A stretch of 64,000 bases of DNA, taken from DATLLN01 sp963809205. Lineage in GTDB: Bacteria > Actinomycetota > Thermoleophilia > Gaiellales > JAICJC01. Each line of letters begins with the position of its first letter. Position 1 is the first letter of the stretch. A program made the position numbers and the translations under genes. Positions 55,375 to 63,741 of this stretch are shown in pieces. Below the pieces are notes generated by a model. It was not told where the DNA came from. It saw nothing but the letters and a program-made list of their open reading frames with translations, and did not search any database. The stretch spans positions 372,001 to 436,000 of the forward strand of contig CAWEIS010000004.1 in the NCBI GenBank assembly GCA_963809205.1. The letters run 5' to 3'.

Positions 55375-56270
55375 CGCAGGCTCCTCTTTGGCAGCACCGC
55401 GCGGAACACCAGGAACGCCGCCGCCAGCACCACGAACCCGAGCAGCAGCACGGTGGCCGCACTGGCCGCCAGCCACGGGATGTCCGACGTGAACGCGTTG
55501 TCGTAGATGTAGGTCTCGGTCACCTGGGTGGCGTCGCCCGGGCCGCCCCGGGTCATCACGTACACGTAGCTGAACACCCAGGAGAACAGCGTGATGCCTT
55601 CGATGACGACATAGAAGCCGATGATCGAGCGCATCATCGGCAGCGTCACGTGCCAGTGGCTGCGCCAGAAGCCGGCGCCGTCCACCTTGATCGCCTCGTA
55701 CAGGTCGCCGGGCAGGCTGAGCAGCCGGGCCAGGAACAGGATCACGCCGAAACCCAGCTCCTTCCAGATGATCACGGAGGCGAGCGAGTACAGGGCGATG
55801 TCGGGGTCGCCCAGCCAGTCGTGGGCGAGCCCGCCCAGGCCGATCGTCTCCAGCGAGGAGTTGAGCATCCCGTGCAGGGTCAGGATCTGGCCGAACAGCA
55901 CGCCGACCACCGGCACCGGCAGGATGTAGGGGAGGAACACGGCGAAGCGGTGGATGCGCCAGCCGCGCAGCGCCTCGTACAGCAGGATCGCCAGCAGCAG
56001 GGCGATCGCGATGATGATCGGCAGGGTGAGCAGCAGCCGCAGGTTGTGGCCGACGGCCGTGCGGAACGGCGGGTCGTCGATCACGATCCGCAGGTTGTCG
56101 AGCCCGACCCACTCGCCCTCGCGGTGCAGCGCCTCCTCGACCACGCGGTAGACGCCGTAGCCGAACACGAACGCGATCGACAGGAAGGCGGGCGCGATCC
56201 ACAGCAGCGCCTGCCACGGGGTGCGCCGGCGGGAGCGACGCTTACGCCTCGCCCCCGCCGGGGTGCTCAC
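55371..56270 (-). CDS. sugar ABC transporter permease (MalF/UgpA type), system 2
   Basis: A 299-residue CUT1 permease with six helices (ALLWIAPAFLSIAFVFGYGV first), EAA loop EAIKVDGAGFWRSHWHVTLP near 200, and YVYVMTRGGPGDATQV near 250. The GTG at 56270 follows the binding-protein stop by 11 bases; a GTG at 56297 would overlap that gene. It is uninterrupted. Substrate set by the binding protein. Confidence 0.9.
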   Translation of the reverse strand: MSTPAGARRKRRSRRRTPWQALLWIAPAFLSIAFVFGYGVYRVVEEALHREGEWVGLDNLRIVIDDPPFRTAVGHNLRLLLTLPIIIAIALLLAILLYEALRGWRIHRFAVFLPYILPVPVVGVLFGQILTLHGMLNSSLETIGLGGLAHDWLGDPDIALYSLASVIIWKELGFGVILFLARLLSLPGDLYEAIKVDGAGFWRSHWHVTLPMMRSIIGFYVVIEGITLFSWVFSYVYVMTRGGPGDATQVTETYIYDNAFTSDIPWLAASAATVLLLGFVVLAAAFLVFRAVLPKRSLR

Positions 56271-56281
56271 CGAATGAGCGG

Positions 56282-57625
56282 CTAGTTCGCCGCCCACTCT
56301 TTGAAGTTGTCGATCAGGTCAGGCTGGATCGTCCTGATCCGGTCCATCTCCTTCTCCATGTTCGCTGCCGCCTCCTGGGCGGACTCGCTGCCCGCGAACA
56401 TCAGCTGCACGCCCTCGAAGTTGCCCTTCGAGTCGAGATCCGTCGGAATGAAGTTCTCCAGGTACGGCGAGCCGTCCTTGGACATGTCGAACAGATCCTT
56501 GACCTGCGGCACCGTGATCATGCTGGAGTCGAACCGATCGTCCGCCGGCAGCGCGCCGGTGGCCTTGTAGAACGCGGCCAGCCGCTCGGGCGTGTGCAGG
56601 TACATGATGAAGTCGGCGGCCTCCTGCTTGTGGGGCGACCACGAGCTGATGCCCAGCGTCTGCGACGTCGAGCCCAGCTTGCCGGCCCCGATGCCGTCGC
56701 CGTAGGCGGGCATCGCCATCACGCCGACCTTGTCGGCGCCGACCTGCTTGACGAAGTTGCCGACCTCGGTGCCGGCCGAGATCGTCATCGCCGACTTGCC
56801 GTCGACCCAGGTCTGCTGCGCCTGGTACAGCTCCTGCGAGCCGATGTCGTCGTTCCAGCACTTGTGGTCGATCATCTCCTGCAGCTTCGACCACCACGCG
56901 GCGAACTCGGGATCGGTGAACTTCTTGTCGCCGACCACGGCCTCCTTGAGGTCGTCGATCGAGGTCAGCGACTGGCTGCCCATGATCGAGTACAGCCATC
57001 CGCCGAACCAGCCGTCCTTGACGCCGCCGGCGATGGGCGTGATGCCCTTCGAGTTCAGCGTGTCGCAGGCCGCCAGGAACTCGTCCCAGTTGGTCGGGAC
57101 GGCGACGCCCGCGTTCTTGAGGATGTCCTTGCGGTAGAGCACCGGGAACGAGGGCTGGACGTACCAGGGAGCGGTCCACACCTTGCCGCCCGAGGTGTCC
57201 TCGGATGCGTTCAGGTAGTGGGACAGCTCATCCTGGGGGATGTAGTCCGACACCGCGGCGAGGTTGCCGTCCCAGGCGTCCTGCAGGTTCCAGATGCCGC
57301 CCCAGCGGTACTCGATGTCGGGGCCCTGCTTGGCCTTGGCGGCCGCTGCGAAGTTGGGCATCAGGTTGTCGGTCGACTGGAGCACCGTGTCGATGGTGAT
57401 GTTCGGGTGGGCGGCCTCGTACTTCTGCACCGAGTCGGCGACGAAGTTCTTCATGCCGGCGGCCTCCTGGTCGCCCCACCACCACATCGTCAGCTTGACG
57501 GGGCCGCTCGACGAGGCCGGTGTGCTCCCGCCGCCGCTCGAGTCGCCGCTCGAGCTGCCGCAGCCCGCCGCGATCGCCACCACCGCAGCCAGCACGGCGA
57601 ATATGACCGTTCTCCTCTTCACCAT
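56282..57625 (-). CDS. sugar ABC transporter substrate-binding lipoprotein, system 2
   Basis: A 447-residue CUT1 binding protein, uninterrupted. Signal peptide and lipobox AIAAGCGSSSG, Ser/Gly linker, then LTMWWWGDQEAAGM and PDIEYRWGGIWNLQDAWDG, typical of oligosaccharide or polyol binders with several ligand-stacking tryptophans. An internal VWTAPWYVQPSFPVLYRKDIL matches the hinge region of the family. It is second in the operon after SDR 7. Confidence 0.92.
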   Translation of the reverse strand: MVKRRTVIFAVLAAVVAIAAGCGSSSGDSSGGGSTPASSSGPVKLTMWWWGDQEAAGMKNFVADSVQKYEAAHPNITIDTVLQSTDNLMPNFAAAAKAKQGPDIEYRWGGIWNLQDAWDGNLAAVSDYIPQDELSHYLNASEDTSGGKVWTAPWYVQPSFPVLYRKDILKNAGVAVPTNWDEFLAACDTLNSKGITPIAGGVKDGWFGGWLYSIMGSQSLTSIDDLKEAVVGDKKFTDPEFAAWWSKLQEMIDHKCWNDDIGSQELYQAQQTWVDGKSAMTISAGTEVGNFVKQVGADKVGVMAMPAYGDGIGAGKLGSTSQTLGISSWSPHKQEAADFIMYLHTPERLAAFYKATGALPADDRFDSSMITVPQVKDLFDMSKDGSPYLENFIPTDLDSKGNFEGVQLMFAGSESAQEAAANMEKEMDRIRTIQPDLIDNFKEWAAN

Positions 57626-57654
57626 CGCGATCCTCCTTCAGTTCCGCGAGCCAC

Positions 57655-58389
57655 TCAAAACGTCACTGTCAGCCCGCCGTCGACGACGACCCGGGCACCG
57701 TTCGTATAGGTGTTGTCCTCGGAGACGAGGAACGAGACCACGCCGGCGATCTCGGACGGCTCGGCCGCCCGCCGCACCGGCAGCCGCCCGCTCTCGACGT
57801 AGTTGTCCTTGAACCAGTCCCCCTCGAGCTCGTCGACGCCGTTGACCACCGACATCCGCGTGCGCACGAATCCCGGGGCCAGGCTGTTGACCAGCACCCC
57901 GTGCTCGCCCAGCTCCAGCGCCAGCGTGCGCGTGGCCGCCTCCAGCCCGCCCTTGGCGGCGTCGTAGCTGAGCGCGGTGCGCTCGCTGTTGCTGGCGTGG
58001 ATCGACGTCACGTTGACGATCCGGCCGCCGCCGTTGCGGGCCATGTGCAGTCCGGCGGCGCGCGCCAGCCAGATCGGCCCGTCCAGCATCACGCCCAGCT
58101 GCCGCCGGTACGACGCCGGCGTCAGGTCGGCGACCGACTCAGGGATGAAGATCCCGGCGACGTTGACCAGCGCCTTGATCGGACCGTGCTCCGCGGCCAG
58201 CCGCTCGATCAGCGGGTCGTGCCCCTCGATAGCCGAGACGTCGACCTCGACCGACGGCCCGACGTCGCACGGCTCCATGTCGAGCCCGACGACCAGCATC
58301 CCGTCCTCACGCAGGCGGGCCGCGACCGCCGCTCCGATGCCGTTCGCCGCGCCGGTGACCACGGCCACCGGCTGTCGTTCGTGAGCCAT
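57655..58389 (-). CDS. short-chain dehydrogenase/reductase 7
   Basis: A 244-residue SDR: TGAANGIG, NVAGIFIPE (NAG motif changed), TSIHASNS serine region, YDAAKGG active site, and VVVDGGLTVTF. The ATG at 58389 lies ten bases from site C and has no ribosome-binding site, so its mRNA may be nearly leaderless. It is the first gene of the long operon with transporter 2, GntR 2 and downstream enzymes. Confidence 0.9.
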   Translation of the reverse strand: MAHERQPVAVVTGAANGIGAAVAARLREDGMLVVGLDMEPCDVGPSVEVDVSAIEGHDPLIERLAAEHGPIKALVNVAGIFIPESVADLTPASYRRQLGVMLDGPIWLARAAGLHMARNGGGRIVNVTSIHASNSERTALSYDAAKGGLEAATRTLALELGEHGVLVNSLAPGFVRTRMSVVNGVDELEGDWFKDNYVESGRLPVRRAAEPSEIAGVVSFLVSEDNTYTNGARVVVDGGLTVTF

Positions 58390-58398
58390 GAAGGCGTA

Positions 58399-58418
58399 GT
58401 AAACGCTATAGCGTATAG
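58399..58418. promoter_or_regulatory. GCTATAGC operator (site C) upstream of the transporter-2 operon
   Basis: GTAAACGCTATAGCGTATAG, the third copy of the 20-bp site, nine bases before the SDR 7 start codon. Its core GCTATAGC is a perfect palindrome that extends to CGCTATAGCG. Confidence 0.72.
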
Positions 58419-58427
58419 CTCGTCAAG

Positions 58428-59177
58428 CTACTGGATGGTGAAACCGCCGTCGACGATCAGCGTCTGGCCGGTCATCCAGCCGCTGTCGTCCGACAGCAGG
58501 AACACCGCCGGGCCCGCCATGTCCTCCGGCACTCCGACCCGCCGCAGCGGCAGCCGCTCCGCGACCTGCGGCGCCAGCTCGTCCCAGCCCGGGCGATCGA
58601 CGTAGGCCAGCGGCGTCGTCACCACGCCGGGCACGAGCACGTTGACGCGAACGCCGTGAGGGCCGGCGTCGACGGCGAGGGCTCTTGCGAACGCCGTGAT
58701 GCCGCCCTTGGTGGCCGCGTAGCTCGCGTAGCCGGGCTGGGCGACATGCGCCAGCTGACTGCCGACCAGCACGATCGAGCCGCTGCCGGCGTCGACCATG
58801 TGGCGCAGCGCCTCGCGGGCGATCCGCATGCCGGCGGTCAGGTTGACCTCGATGAAGCCGTCCAGCCAGGCGTCCTCGGTGTCGCGGAAGTCCTCGCCGC
58901 GCCGCACCGTGCCCGCCGCGTGCACCAGGCCGTCGATCCCGGCGAAGTCCTTGACGGCGTGCCCGACGACGGCCTCCGGCGCGCCGGGATCGGCCAGGTC
59001 GGCGCGGTGGGTTGTGATCAGTCCGCCACCCGCGGACGCGGTCGCCGCCAGCGCATCCTCGTCGCGGCCGACCGCCAGCACGTTCGCACCCTCGGCGGCG
59101 CAGCGCACGGCGATCGCACGTCCGATGCCCGACGAGCCGCCGGTGACCACGACCGTTCTGTCTGTCAGCGCCGCCAC
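58428..59177 (-). CDS. short-chain dehydrogenase/reductase 8
   Basis: A 249-residue SDR: TGGSSGIG, HAAGTVRRG (NAG motif changed), GSQLAHVAQ serine region, YAATKGG active site, and C-terminal LIVDGGFTIQ. The GTG at 59177 is only 19 bases from the divergent ATG of SDR 9, with site D between. It ends just before site C, so it forms its own transcription unit. Confidence 0.88.
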   Translation of the reverse strand: MAALTDRTVVVTGGSSGIGRAIAVRCAAEGANVLAVGRDEDALAATASAGGGLITTHRADLADPGAPEAVVGHAVKDFAGIDGLVHAAGTVRRGEDFRDTEDAWLDGFIEVNLTAGMRIAREALRHMVDAGSGSIVLVGSQLAHVAQPGYASYAATKGGITAFARALAVDAGPHGVRVNVLVPGVVTTPLAYVDRPGWDELAPQVAERLPLRRVGVPEDMAGPAVFLLSDDSGWMTGQTLIVDGGFTIQ

Positions 59178-59195
59178 GATGCCATAGCATAGGGA
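59178..59195. promoter_or_regulatory. CCATAGCAT-type site (site D) between two divergent SDR genes
   Basis: GATGCCATAGCATAGGGA, related to the GCTATAGC sites and nearly identical in its core to site E. It occupies almost the entire 19-bp gap between start codons at 59177 and 59197. Confidence 0.55.
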
Positions 59196-59196
59196 C

Positions 59197-59934
59197 ATGG
59201 GTGAGCTCGACGGCCGGGTGGCGATCGTGACCGGCGCCGGTGCGGGGCTGGGTCGCGCGATCGCCGGCAGGCTCGCCGACGCCGGTGCGCACGTCGTCGT
59301 GTTCGAGATCGACGGCGAGTCCGCGGAGCGCGCCGCGCAGGAGCTGGGCGGCGAGTTCCGGCAGGTCGACGTCAGCGACGGCGCCCAGGTCGACGAGGCC
59401 GTCCGCTCGCTCGATCGCGTTGACATTCTGGTCAACAACGCGGGCGTGTCGCACGTCGGCAAGGAGCTGCACGAGGTGACCGATCACGAGTGGCACCGCT
59501 CGATCGACGTCATGCAGCACGGCGCCTTCTACTGCATGCGGGCCGTCGCGCCGGGGATGCTGGAGCGGGGCAAGGGGGCGATCGTCAACATCGCGTCCAT
59601 CCGCTCGGAGACGCCCAACCGCGAGCGGGTCGCCTACTGCGCACCCAAGGCTGCGTTGCTGATGATGACCCGCTGCGCCGCCGCCGACTGGGGCGACCGT
59701 GGTCTGCGCGTGAACTGCATCTCGCCGGGGTTCCAGCGCACGCCGATGTGGGACGCGGACATCGAGGCCGGCGTCGTGGACGGCGAGCGGCTGCTGGCCG
59801 GCGTGCCGGCCGGCCGCGTCGGCGATCCCAACGAGGTCGGCGACCTCGTCGTCTTCCTCTGTTCCGACCGCGCCCTGTACATCAGCGGCGCGAACGTCGT
59901 GATCGACGGCGGCACGACGTCCGCGCTGGTGTGA
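59197..59934 (+). CDS. short-chain dehydrogenase/reductase 9
   Basis: A 245-residue SDR, close paralogue of SDR 3: TGAGAGLG, NNAGVSHVG, ASIRSETPN serine region, YCAPKAA active site, RTPMWDAD. The ATG at 59197 begins directly before the cofactor motif, so it is very probably right. It overlaps the following decarboxylase-like gene in GTGA, so the SDR product, perhaps a beta-keto acid, may be its substrate. Confidence 0.92.
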   Translation: MGELDGRVAIVTGAGAGLGRAIAGRLADAGAHVVVFEIDGESAERAAQELGGEFRQVDVSDGAQVDEAVRSLDRVDILVNNAGVSHVGKELHEVTDHEWHRSIDVMQHGAFYCMRAVAPGMLERGKGAIVNIASIRSETPNRERVAYCAPKAALLMMTRCAAADWGDRGLRVNCISPGFQRTPMWDADIEAGVVDGERLLAGVPAGRVGDPNEVGDLVVFLCSDRALYISGANVVIDGGTTSALV

Positions 59935-60665
59935 GCCCCTTCGACCCGACCGCTGTCACGGGCACGCCCTTCGGCGCGCCGTTGGTGCCGCCGTTGCCGA
60001 TCCGGCTGCGCCGCACCGAGATCCTGACGATCGTCCACCGCACCGACCCCGAGGCGGCCGACCGGCTGATCCCGGCGCCGCTGGAGCTGGCCGGCGACCT
60101 ATGCGTCGTCCACGTCTACCGGATGCACGACGCGGAGTGGTTCGGCGTCTACTGTGAGTCGGCCTGGCAGCTTCCGGTGCGGATGCCGGACGGTACCACG
60201 GCGGTGTACTCGCCGTTCCTGGTGCTCGAGTCGGACGGCGCCGTGGCTGCCGGGCGTGAGGCGTATGGGCAGCCGAAGAAGGCAGGCCAGGTGTCGCTCG
60301 AGCCCAACGGCGACCTGCTGGTCGGGCGCGTTGCCCGAAACGGCATCGAGATCGCCACGGCGACCATGTGCTGGAAGCAGACGCCCTCGAGCGGCGGCGA
60401 GCTGGAGCGGCTGGTCGCGGGGTCGGGCGTCAACGTCAACCTGCGGCTGCGCCAGGAGGAGGGCGACACCTTCAGCCGCGAGCTGGTCGCGCGCGACTTC
60501 GCGGACGTGGTCGAGCACGAGGCCTGGACCGGCCCCGGCACGCTCGAGCTGCGGGCCAACGCGCAAGCGCCGGTGCATCTGCTGCCGGTGCGCGAGGTCG
60601 TGCTGTCGCTGCACCGCGTGGTCGACCTGACGCTCGCGCCAGGGCGCGTCGTCCACCGGTACTAG
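59931..60665 (+). CDS. acetoacetate decarboxylase family protein
   Basis: A 244-residue protein of the ADC superfamily. The Schiff-base lysine region is REAYGQPKKAGQVSL near residue 110, as in acetoacetate decarboxylase, with preceding VYSPFLVLESDGAV. Family members decarboxylate or act as aldolase-dehydratase on beta-keto acids. Coupled to SDR 9 by overlapping GTGA. In this cluster a 3-keto sugar acid, made by a dehydrogenase, is a reasonable substrate; that is inference. Confidence 0.88.
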   Translation: MSPFDPTAVTGTPFGAPLVPPLPIRLRRTEILTIVHRTDPEAADRLIPAPLELAGDLCVVHVYRMHDAEWFGVYCESAWQLPVRMPDGTTAVYSPFLVLESDGAVAAGREAYGQPKKAGQVSLEPNGDLLVGRVARNGIEIATATMCWKQTPSSGGELERLVAGSGVNVNLRLRQEEGDTFSRELVARDFADVVEHEAWTGPGTLELRANAQAPVHLLPVREVVLSLHRVVDLTLAPGRVVHRY

Positions 60666-60672
60666 GCGGAGT

Positions 60673-62109
60673 TCAGCTCGCCTGCGAGTGCGCCACCGGC
60701 AGGGCGACCGGTTCGGCCGCTCGAGCGGGCGTGAGCTCGATCGGCGCGGGGCGCGGTTCCGCCCGCACCGAGATCTCCAGCCGCTCCAGCGCCAGCAGCA
60801 TCGACAGCATCACGCCCGAGAGCGGGTAGAGGATGTAGCTCTCCTGGAAGACGCGGGCGACCATCAGCAGCACGAACACCGAGACCGTGAACGATGCGCC
60901 GGCGGCCCAGGCCGCCCGTGAGCGCCACTGCAGGAGTGCCGCGTAGGCGGTGACGGGCGCCCATACGAGGAGCATCAGCATCAGCGCCGGGTAGTCGGCG
61001 GAGTGGCGGCCGACAACGCCGAACCGGGCCAGCACGCCCGACATGCCGTAGCTGGCGATGTGGAAGCTGCCGGTGCCGAAGGCGACCGTGTCGTTCCAGA
61101 CAGCCGCCGGCGAGGCGAGGAGGAAAGGCAGGAACGCCGCAGCCAGGACGGCTGCGCCGGTCGCCGCGGCAGCGCCCGCGTGGCGCCGCGACGCCCGCAC
61201 GGCGATCAGCACCAGCAGCGCCGGCACGGCCGCCAGCGCGAACTGCTTGAAGAGCACCGCGACCGCAAGCGCGGCGCCGGCCGACCGGTACCGGCCTCGG
61301 CTGGCCAGCCCGAAGGCCGTCACGATCGCCAGCACGCACGGCGCGTCTGCGTTGCCGAACCAGGCGAGACGCAGTGCGACCGGGTTGCACGCGAGCGCGG
61401 CACCCACGGCCAGGCGGCAGCCCAGCGGCCCGGCGAAGAGCAGCGCGGCCGGCACCAGCAGCAGGGTGCAGAGCGCGACGAACAGCCGGTAGTCGCGCCA
61501 CGGCGAGGGGAGCCCGTCCCACACCGCGGCGACGGCGGCCGAGCCGGGGAAGTACGGGAAGTGGCGGAGCGCCACCATCCGGTCGGTGCGCGGCGACCGA
61601 TGACCGTCCATCGTGTAGAAGCGCTCCATCCCGGTGTACCGGTAGTCGTGGCCGTACGGCGACTGGCCGTGGCGGGCGACGTTGCCGGCCAGCTCGATCT
61701 GGTATGTCGAGTCGTTCGTGTAGAACCAGGGCGCGGTGCTCTGGCGCAGGCCCATCTGGAGCAGCACCGGCGGCAGCAGCACGCCGGCGACGGCGGCCAT
61801 CGTGATGACCACCAGCGTCCGGCGCCCTGGGCGCCAGCCGCGGAGCACCAGCAGCCCGCCCAGCGTCACCAGCGCCATGGTCGCCACCACCGTTGTGCGC
61901 AGCAGGTTGACGTCCCACCGGCTGCGCGCCAACTCGACCAGCCAGGCCAGCGACCCCTGCGGGTGGACGTGCCCTGCGGCGAACGTCCAGCCGTCGGCGC
62001 CCACGCTCGGCAGGTCGGCGGCCAGCAGCGCCGTCAAGGCGGCCAGCACGATCGTCGCATCCTGGGCGGAGCGGGTGGGGCTTCCGCTGATCCCGGTCAC
62101 TCGTCGCAT
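60673..62109 (-). CDS. polytopic membrane glycosyltransferase-like protein (GT-C/GT87-like)
   Basis: A 478-residue membrane protein with 11 or 12 hydrophobic helices. An outer loop after the third helix contains NDSTYQIELAGNVARHGQSPYGHDY, the kind of acidic loop seen in polyprenyl-phosphate-sugar mannosyltransferases, and a later LAWFGNADAPCVLAIV. A short charged tail follows the last helix. It converges with the carbohydrate cluster and is divergent from the sigma factor gene. The call is based on topology and general resemblance only. Confidence 0.65.
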   Translation of the reverse strand: MRRVTGISGSPTRSAQDATIVLAALTALLAADLPSVGADGWTFAAGHVHPQGSLAWLVELARSRWDVNLLRTTVVATMALVTLGGLLVLRGWRPGRRTLVVITMAAVAGVLLPPVLLQMGLRQSTAPWFYTNDSTYQIELAGNVARHGQSPYGHDYRYTGMERFYTMDGHRSPRTDRMVALRHFPYFPGSAAVAAVWDGLPSPWRDYRLFVALCTLLLVPAALLFAGPLGCRLAVGAALACNPVALRLAWFGNADAPCVLAIVTAFGLASRGRYRSAGAALAVAVLFKQFALAAVPALLVLIAVRASRRHAGAAAATGAAVLAAAFLPFLLASPAAVWNDTVAFGTGSFHIASYGMSGVLARFGVVGRHSADYPALMLMLLVWAPVTAYAALLQWRSRAAWAAGASFTVSVFVLLMVARVFQESYILYPLSGVMLSMLLALERLEISVRAEPRPAPIELTPARAAEPVALPVAHSQAS

Positions 62110-62160
62110 CGGTGACGACGGGTTTCAGGTTATGGCCCGGAAATCCTTCTGGCCCCGGCG

Positions 62161-62784
62161 GTGTGTAACGCTTGGCCTGCGATCGTGGAACACCAAGCAG
62201 TGGCCGATCCGGGAACAAGCGATGCCCAGCTGCTCGCACGCATCGACGACCCGCGGGCGTTCGAGGTGTTCTACCGCCGACACCTGCAGGCGCTGCTGCG
62301 GTTTGCCACGCGGCGTTGCACGTCGCCAGAGGAGGCGGCCGAGCTCGTCTCGATGGTCTTCCTGGAGGTGCGCACGTCGGCGCACGGCTACGACCCACAT
62401 CGAGGAGCGGCGCGCGCATGGCTGGTCGGCATCGCGATGCACTGTCTCGCGGACCTCCACGGCCGGCGGATGCGCGCAGACGCGGCGGAGCGGCGGCTCG
62501 GCGGCATGGCCCGGCTGGATGCTGACGAGCATGCCGAAGTCGAGGCGCGCATCGATGCTGAGCGGCTGTACCCGCAGCTGCAGCGAGCACTGGCCCGGCT
62601 TTCGACGGGAGACCGCGACATGCTCGAGCTGGTGGATCGCGAGGGGCTGACACCGTCGGAGGCAGCGTTGGCCCTCGGGATCCGGCCGGTGACGGCGCGC
62701 GTCCGCCTATTGCGCGCGCGCCGGAGGCTCCTGGTGGACGTGGCGGAACGAAGCGAGCAGCCGGTGGCGAGGAGGGTGATGTGA
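62161..62784 (+). CDS. sigma-70 family RNA polymerase sigma factor
   Basis: A 207-residue ECF-like sigma factor: region 2 (AFEVFYRRHLQALLRFATRR, EEAAELVSMVFLEV, GAARAWLVGIAMHCLAD) and region 4 (LQRALARLSTGDRDMLELVDREGLTPSEAALALGI, residues about 140-174, then TARVRLLRARR). The start may be the GTG at 62161 or a later GTG (VADPGTSDAQ). Its TGA overlaps the ATG of the next gene, so the two are coupled, as with the sigma module at 16.7-18.4 kb. Confidence 0.88.
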   Translation: MCNAWPAIVEHQAVADPGTSDAQLLARIDDPRAFEVFYRRHLQALLRFATRRCTSPEEAAELVSMVFLEVRTSAHGYDPHRGAARAWLVGIAMHCLADLHGRRMRADAAERRLGGMARLDADEHAEVEARIDAERLYPQLQRALARLSTGDRDMLELVDREGLTPSEAALALGIRPVTARVRLLRARRRLLVDVAERSEQPVARRVM

Positions 62785-63737
62785 TGGCCGAGCAGGTGAC
62801 GTTGACGCGCATCGATGATGAGCTGCACGTCGACCGTTTCGCCGAACAACTGCTGGCGAAGCTGGAAGCGGCATCCGTCGCGGAGGTCGGTGGTGCGCGG
62901 GGCCGTCGACGACCGCTGGTCGTGGTAGCCGCCGTCGCTGTTGCCGCAGCAGTCGCCGTCACGATCGCGGCACTCGGCGCGCTGCACCGGGGCTCCGGCG
63001 CCTCTCCCGTCGGTTCGGCCCCACCGCCGGCGAGTGCTGTGATGGTGTTGCTGTCGGCGGCAACGGCCTCGGACCGTTCGGCGCCCCTCGGGCCCGGGCA
63101 GTATCTGCGCGTGCGGATGCTGCGGTGGACACGCGATGCCGACGGCGGACTCCACCTGGTGACGTTCACGAGCTGGATGGCCGCCGACGGCTCGGCGCGG
63201 TTCCTGATCTATGCAGGCGGCGGGTCTGCGTTCGAGTCGAGCGACCAGCGGTGCACCGCATGGCGCTGCATCCTCCGCGTCGCAGGGGCGCCGCCAGAGG
63301 CGCTTGGACCGGCGCGATACGGGCCCGGGCGCGGGTTCACGGCCGCCCAGCTCCAACGTCTCCCCACCGACGCCGGCCGGCTGCTGGCCGAGATCCGTGC
63401 CCGCGCCCGCACCGGGATCGGGCTGAGCCGCGATCCGTGGGAGCTCGGATTCCCCATGCTGGTCGCTCCACTGCCCCCGGACGTGCGCGCGGCGCTGTAT
63501 CGCGGATTGGCTCAGCTCCCCGGCGTGCGACGGCTGGGCATGGAACGGATCAACGGCCGAGCCGGCGTCGCCCTCGTCCGTCGGGTGCGGATCTCGGGCG
63601 CGAATGTCGAGCGCGTGATCGTCGTCGACCCGCACACCGGCAATCTGCTCGCCGCCCGGGCGACGGTCGACGGCCGCCTGACCGACCGGCGAACGTATTC
63701 GACGCGGGTCGTGGAGTCGGCGGACCGCGCGCCGTGA
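62784..63737 (+). CDS. CU044_5270 family membrane protein, partner of the sigma factor
   Basis: A 317-residue protein: about 45 cytoplasmic residues, one transmembrane helix (PLVVVAAVAVAAAVAVTIAALGAL), then an extracytoplasmic domain typical of the CU044_5270 family (GPGQYLRVRM, LPTDAGRLLAEIR, LYRGLAQLPGVRRLG, VVDPHTGNLLA). The ATG at 62784 is preceded by GGAGGG. Members are found next to sigma factors in actinobacteria and may sense the envelope; anti-sigma activity is not shown. Confidence 0.85.
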   Translation: MAEQVTLTRIDDELHVDRFAEQLLAKLEAASVAEVGGARGRRRPLVVVAAVAVAAAVAVTIAALGALHRGSGASPVGSAPPPASAVMVLLSAATASDRSAPLGPGQYLRVRMLRWTRDADGGLHLVTFTSWMAADGSARFLIYAGGGSAFESSDQRCTAWRCILRVAGAPPEALGPARYGPGRGFTAAQLQRLPTDAGRLLAEIRARARTGIGLSRDPWELGFPMLVAPLPPDVRAALYRGLAQLPGVRRLGMERINGRAGVALVRRVRISGANVERVIVVDPHTGNLLAARATVDGRLTDRRTYSTRVVESADRAP

Positions 63738-63741
63738 CCGC

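Noticed and set aside
52801..56217. A continuous open frame of more than 1100 codons on the minus strand
   Set aside because: It is the out-of-phase reading of several real genes; only its GntR 2 part (53878-54552) has family sequence. Long empty frames are normal at 70% GC.
60662..63169. Open frame of 835 codons on the minus strand
   Set aside because: It runs antisense through the sigma factor gene and out of frame through the membrane protein gene; no domain is recognisable.
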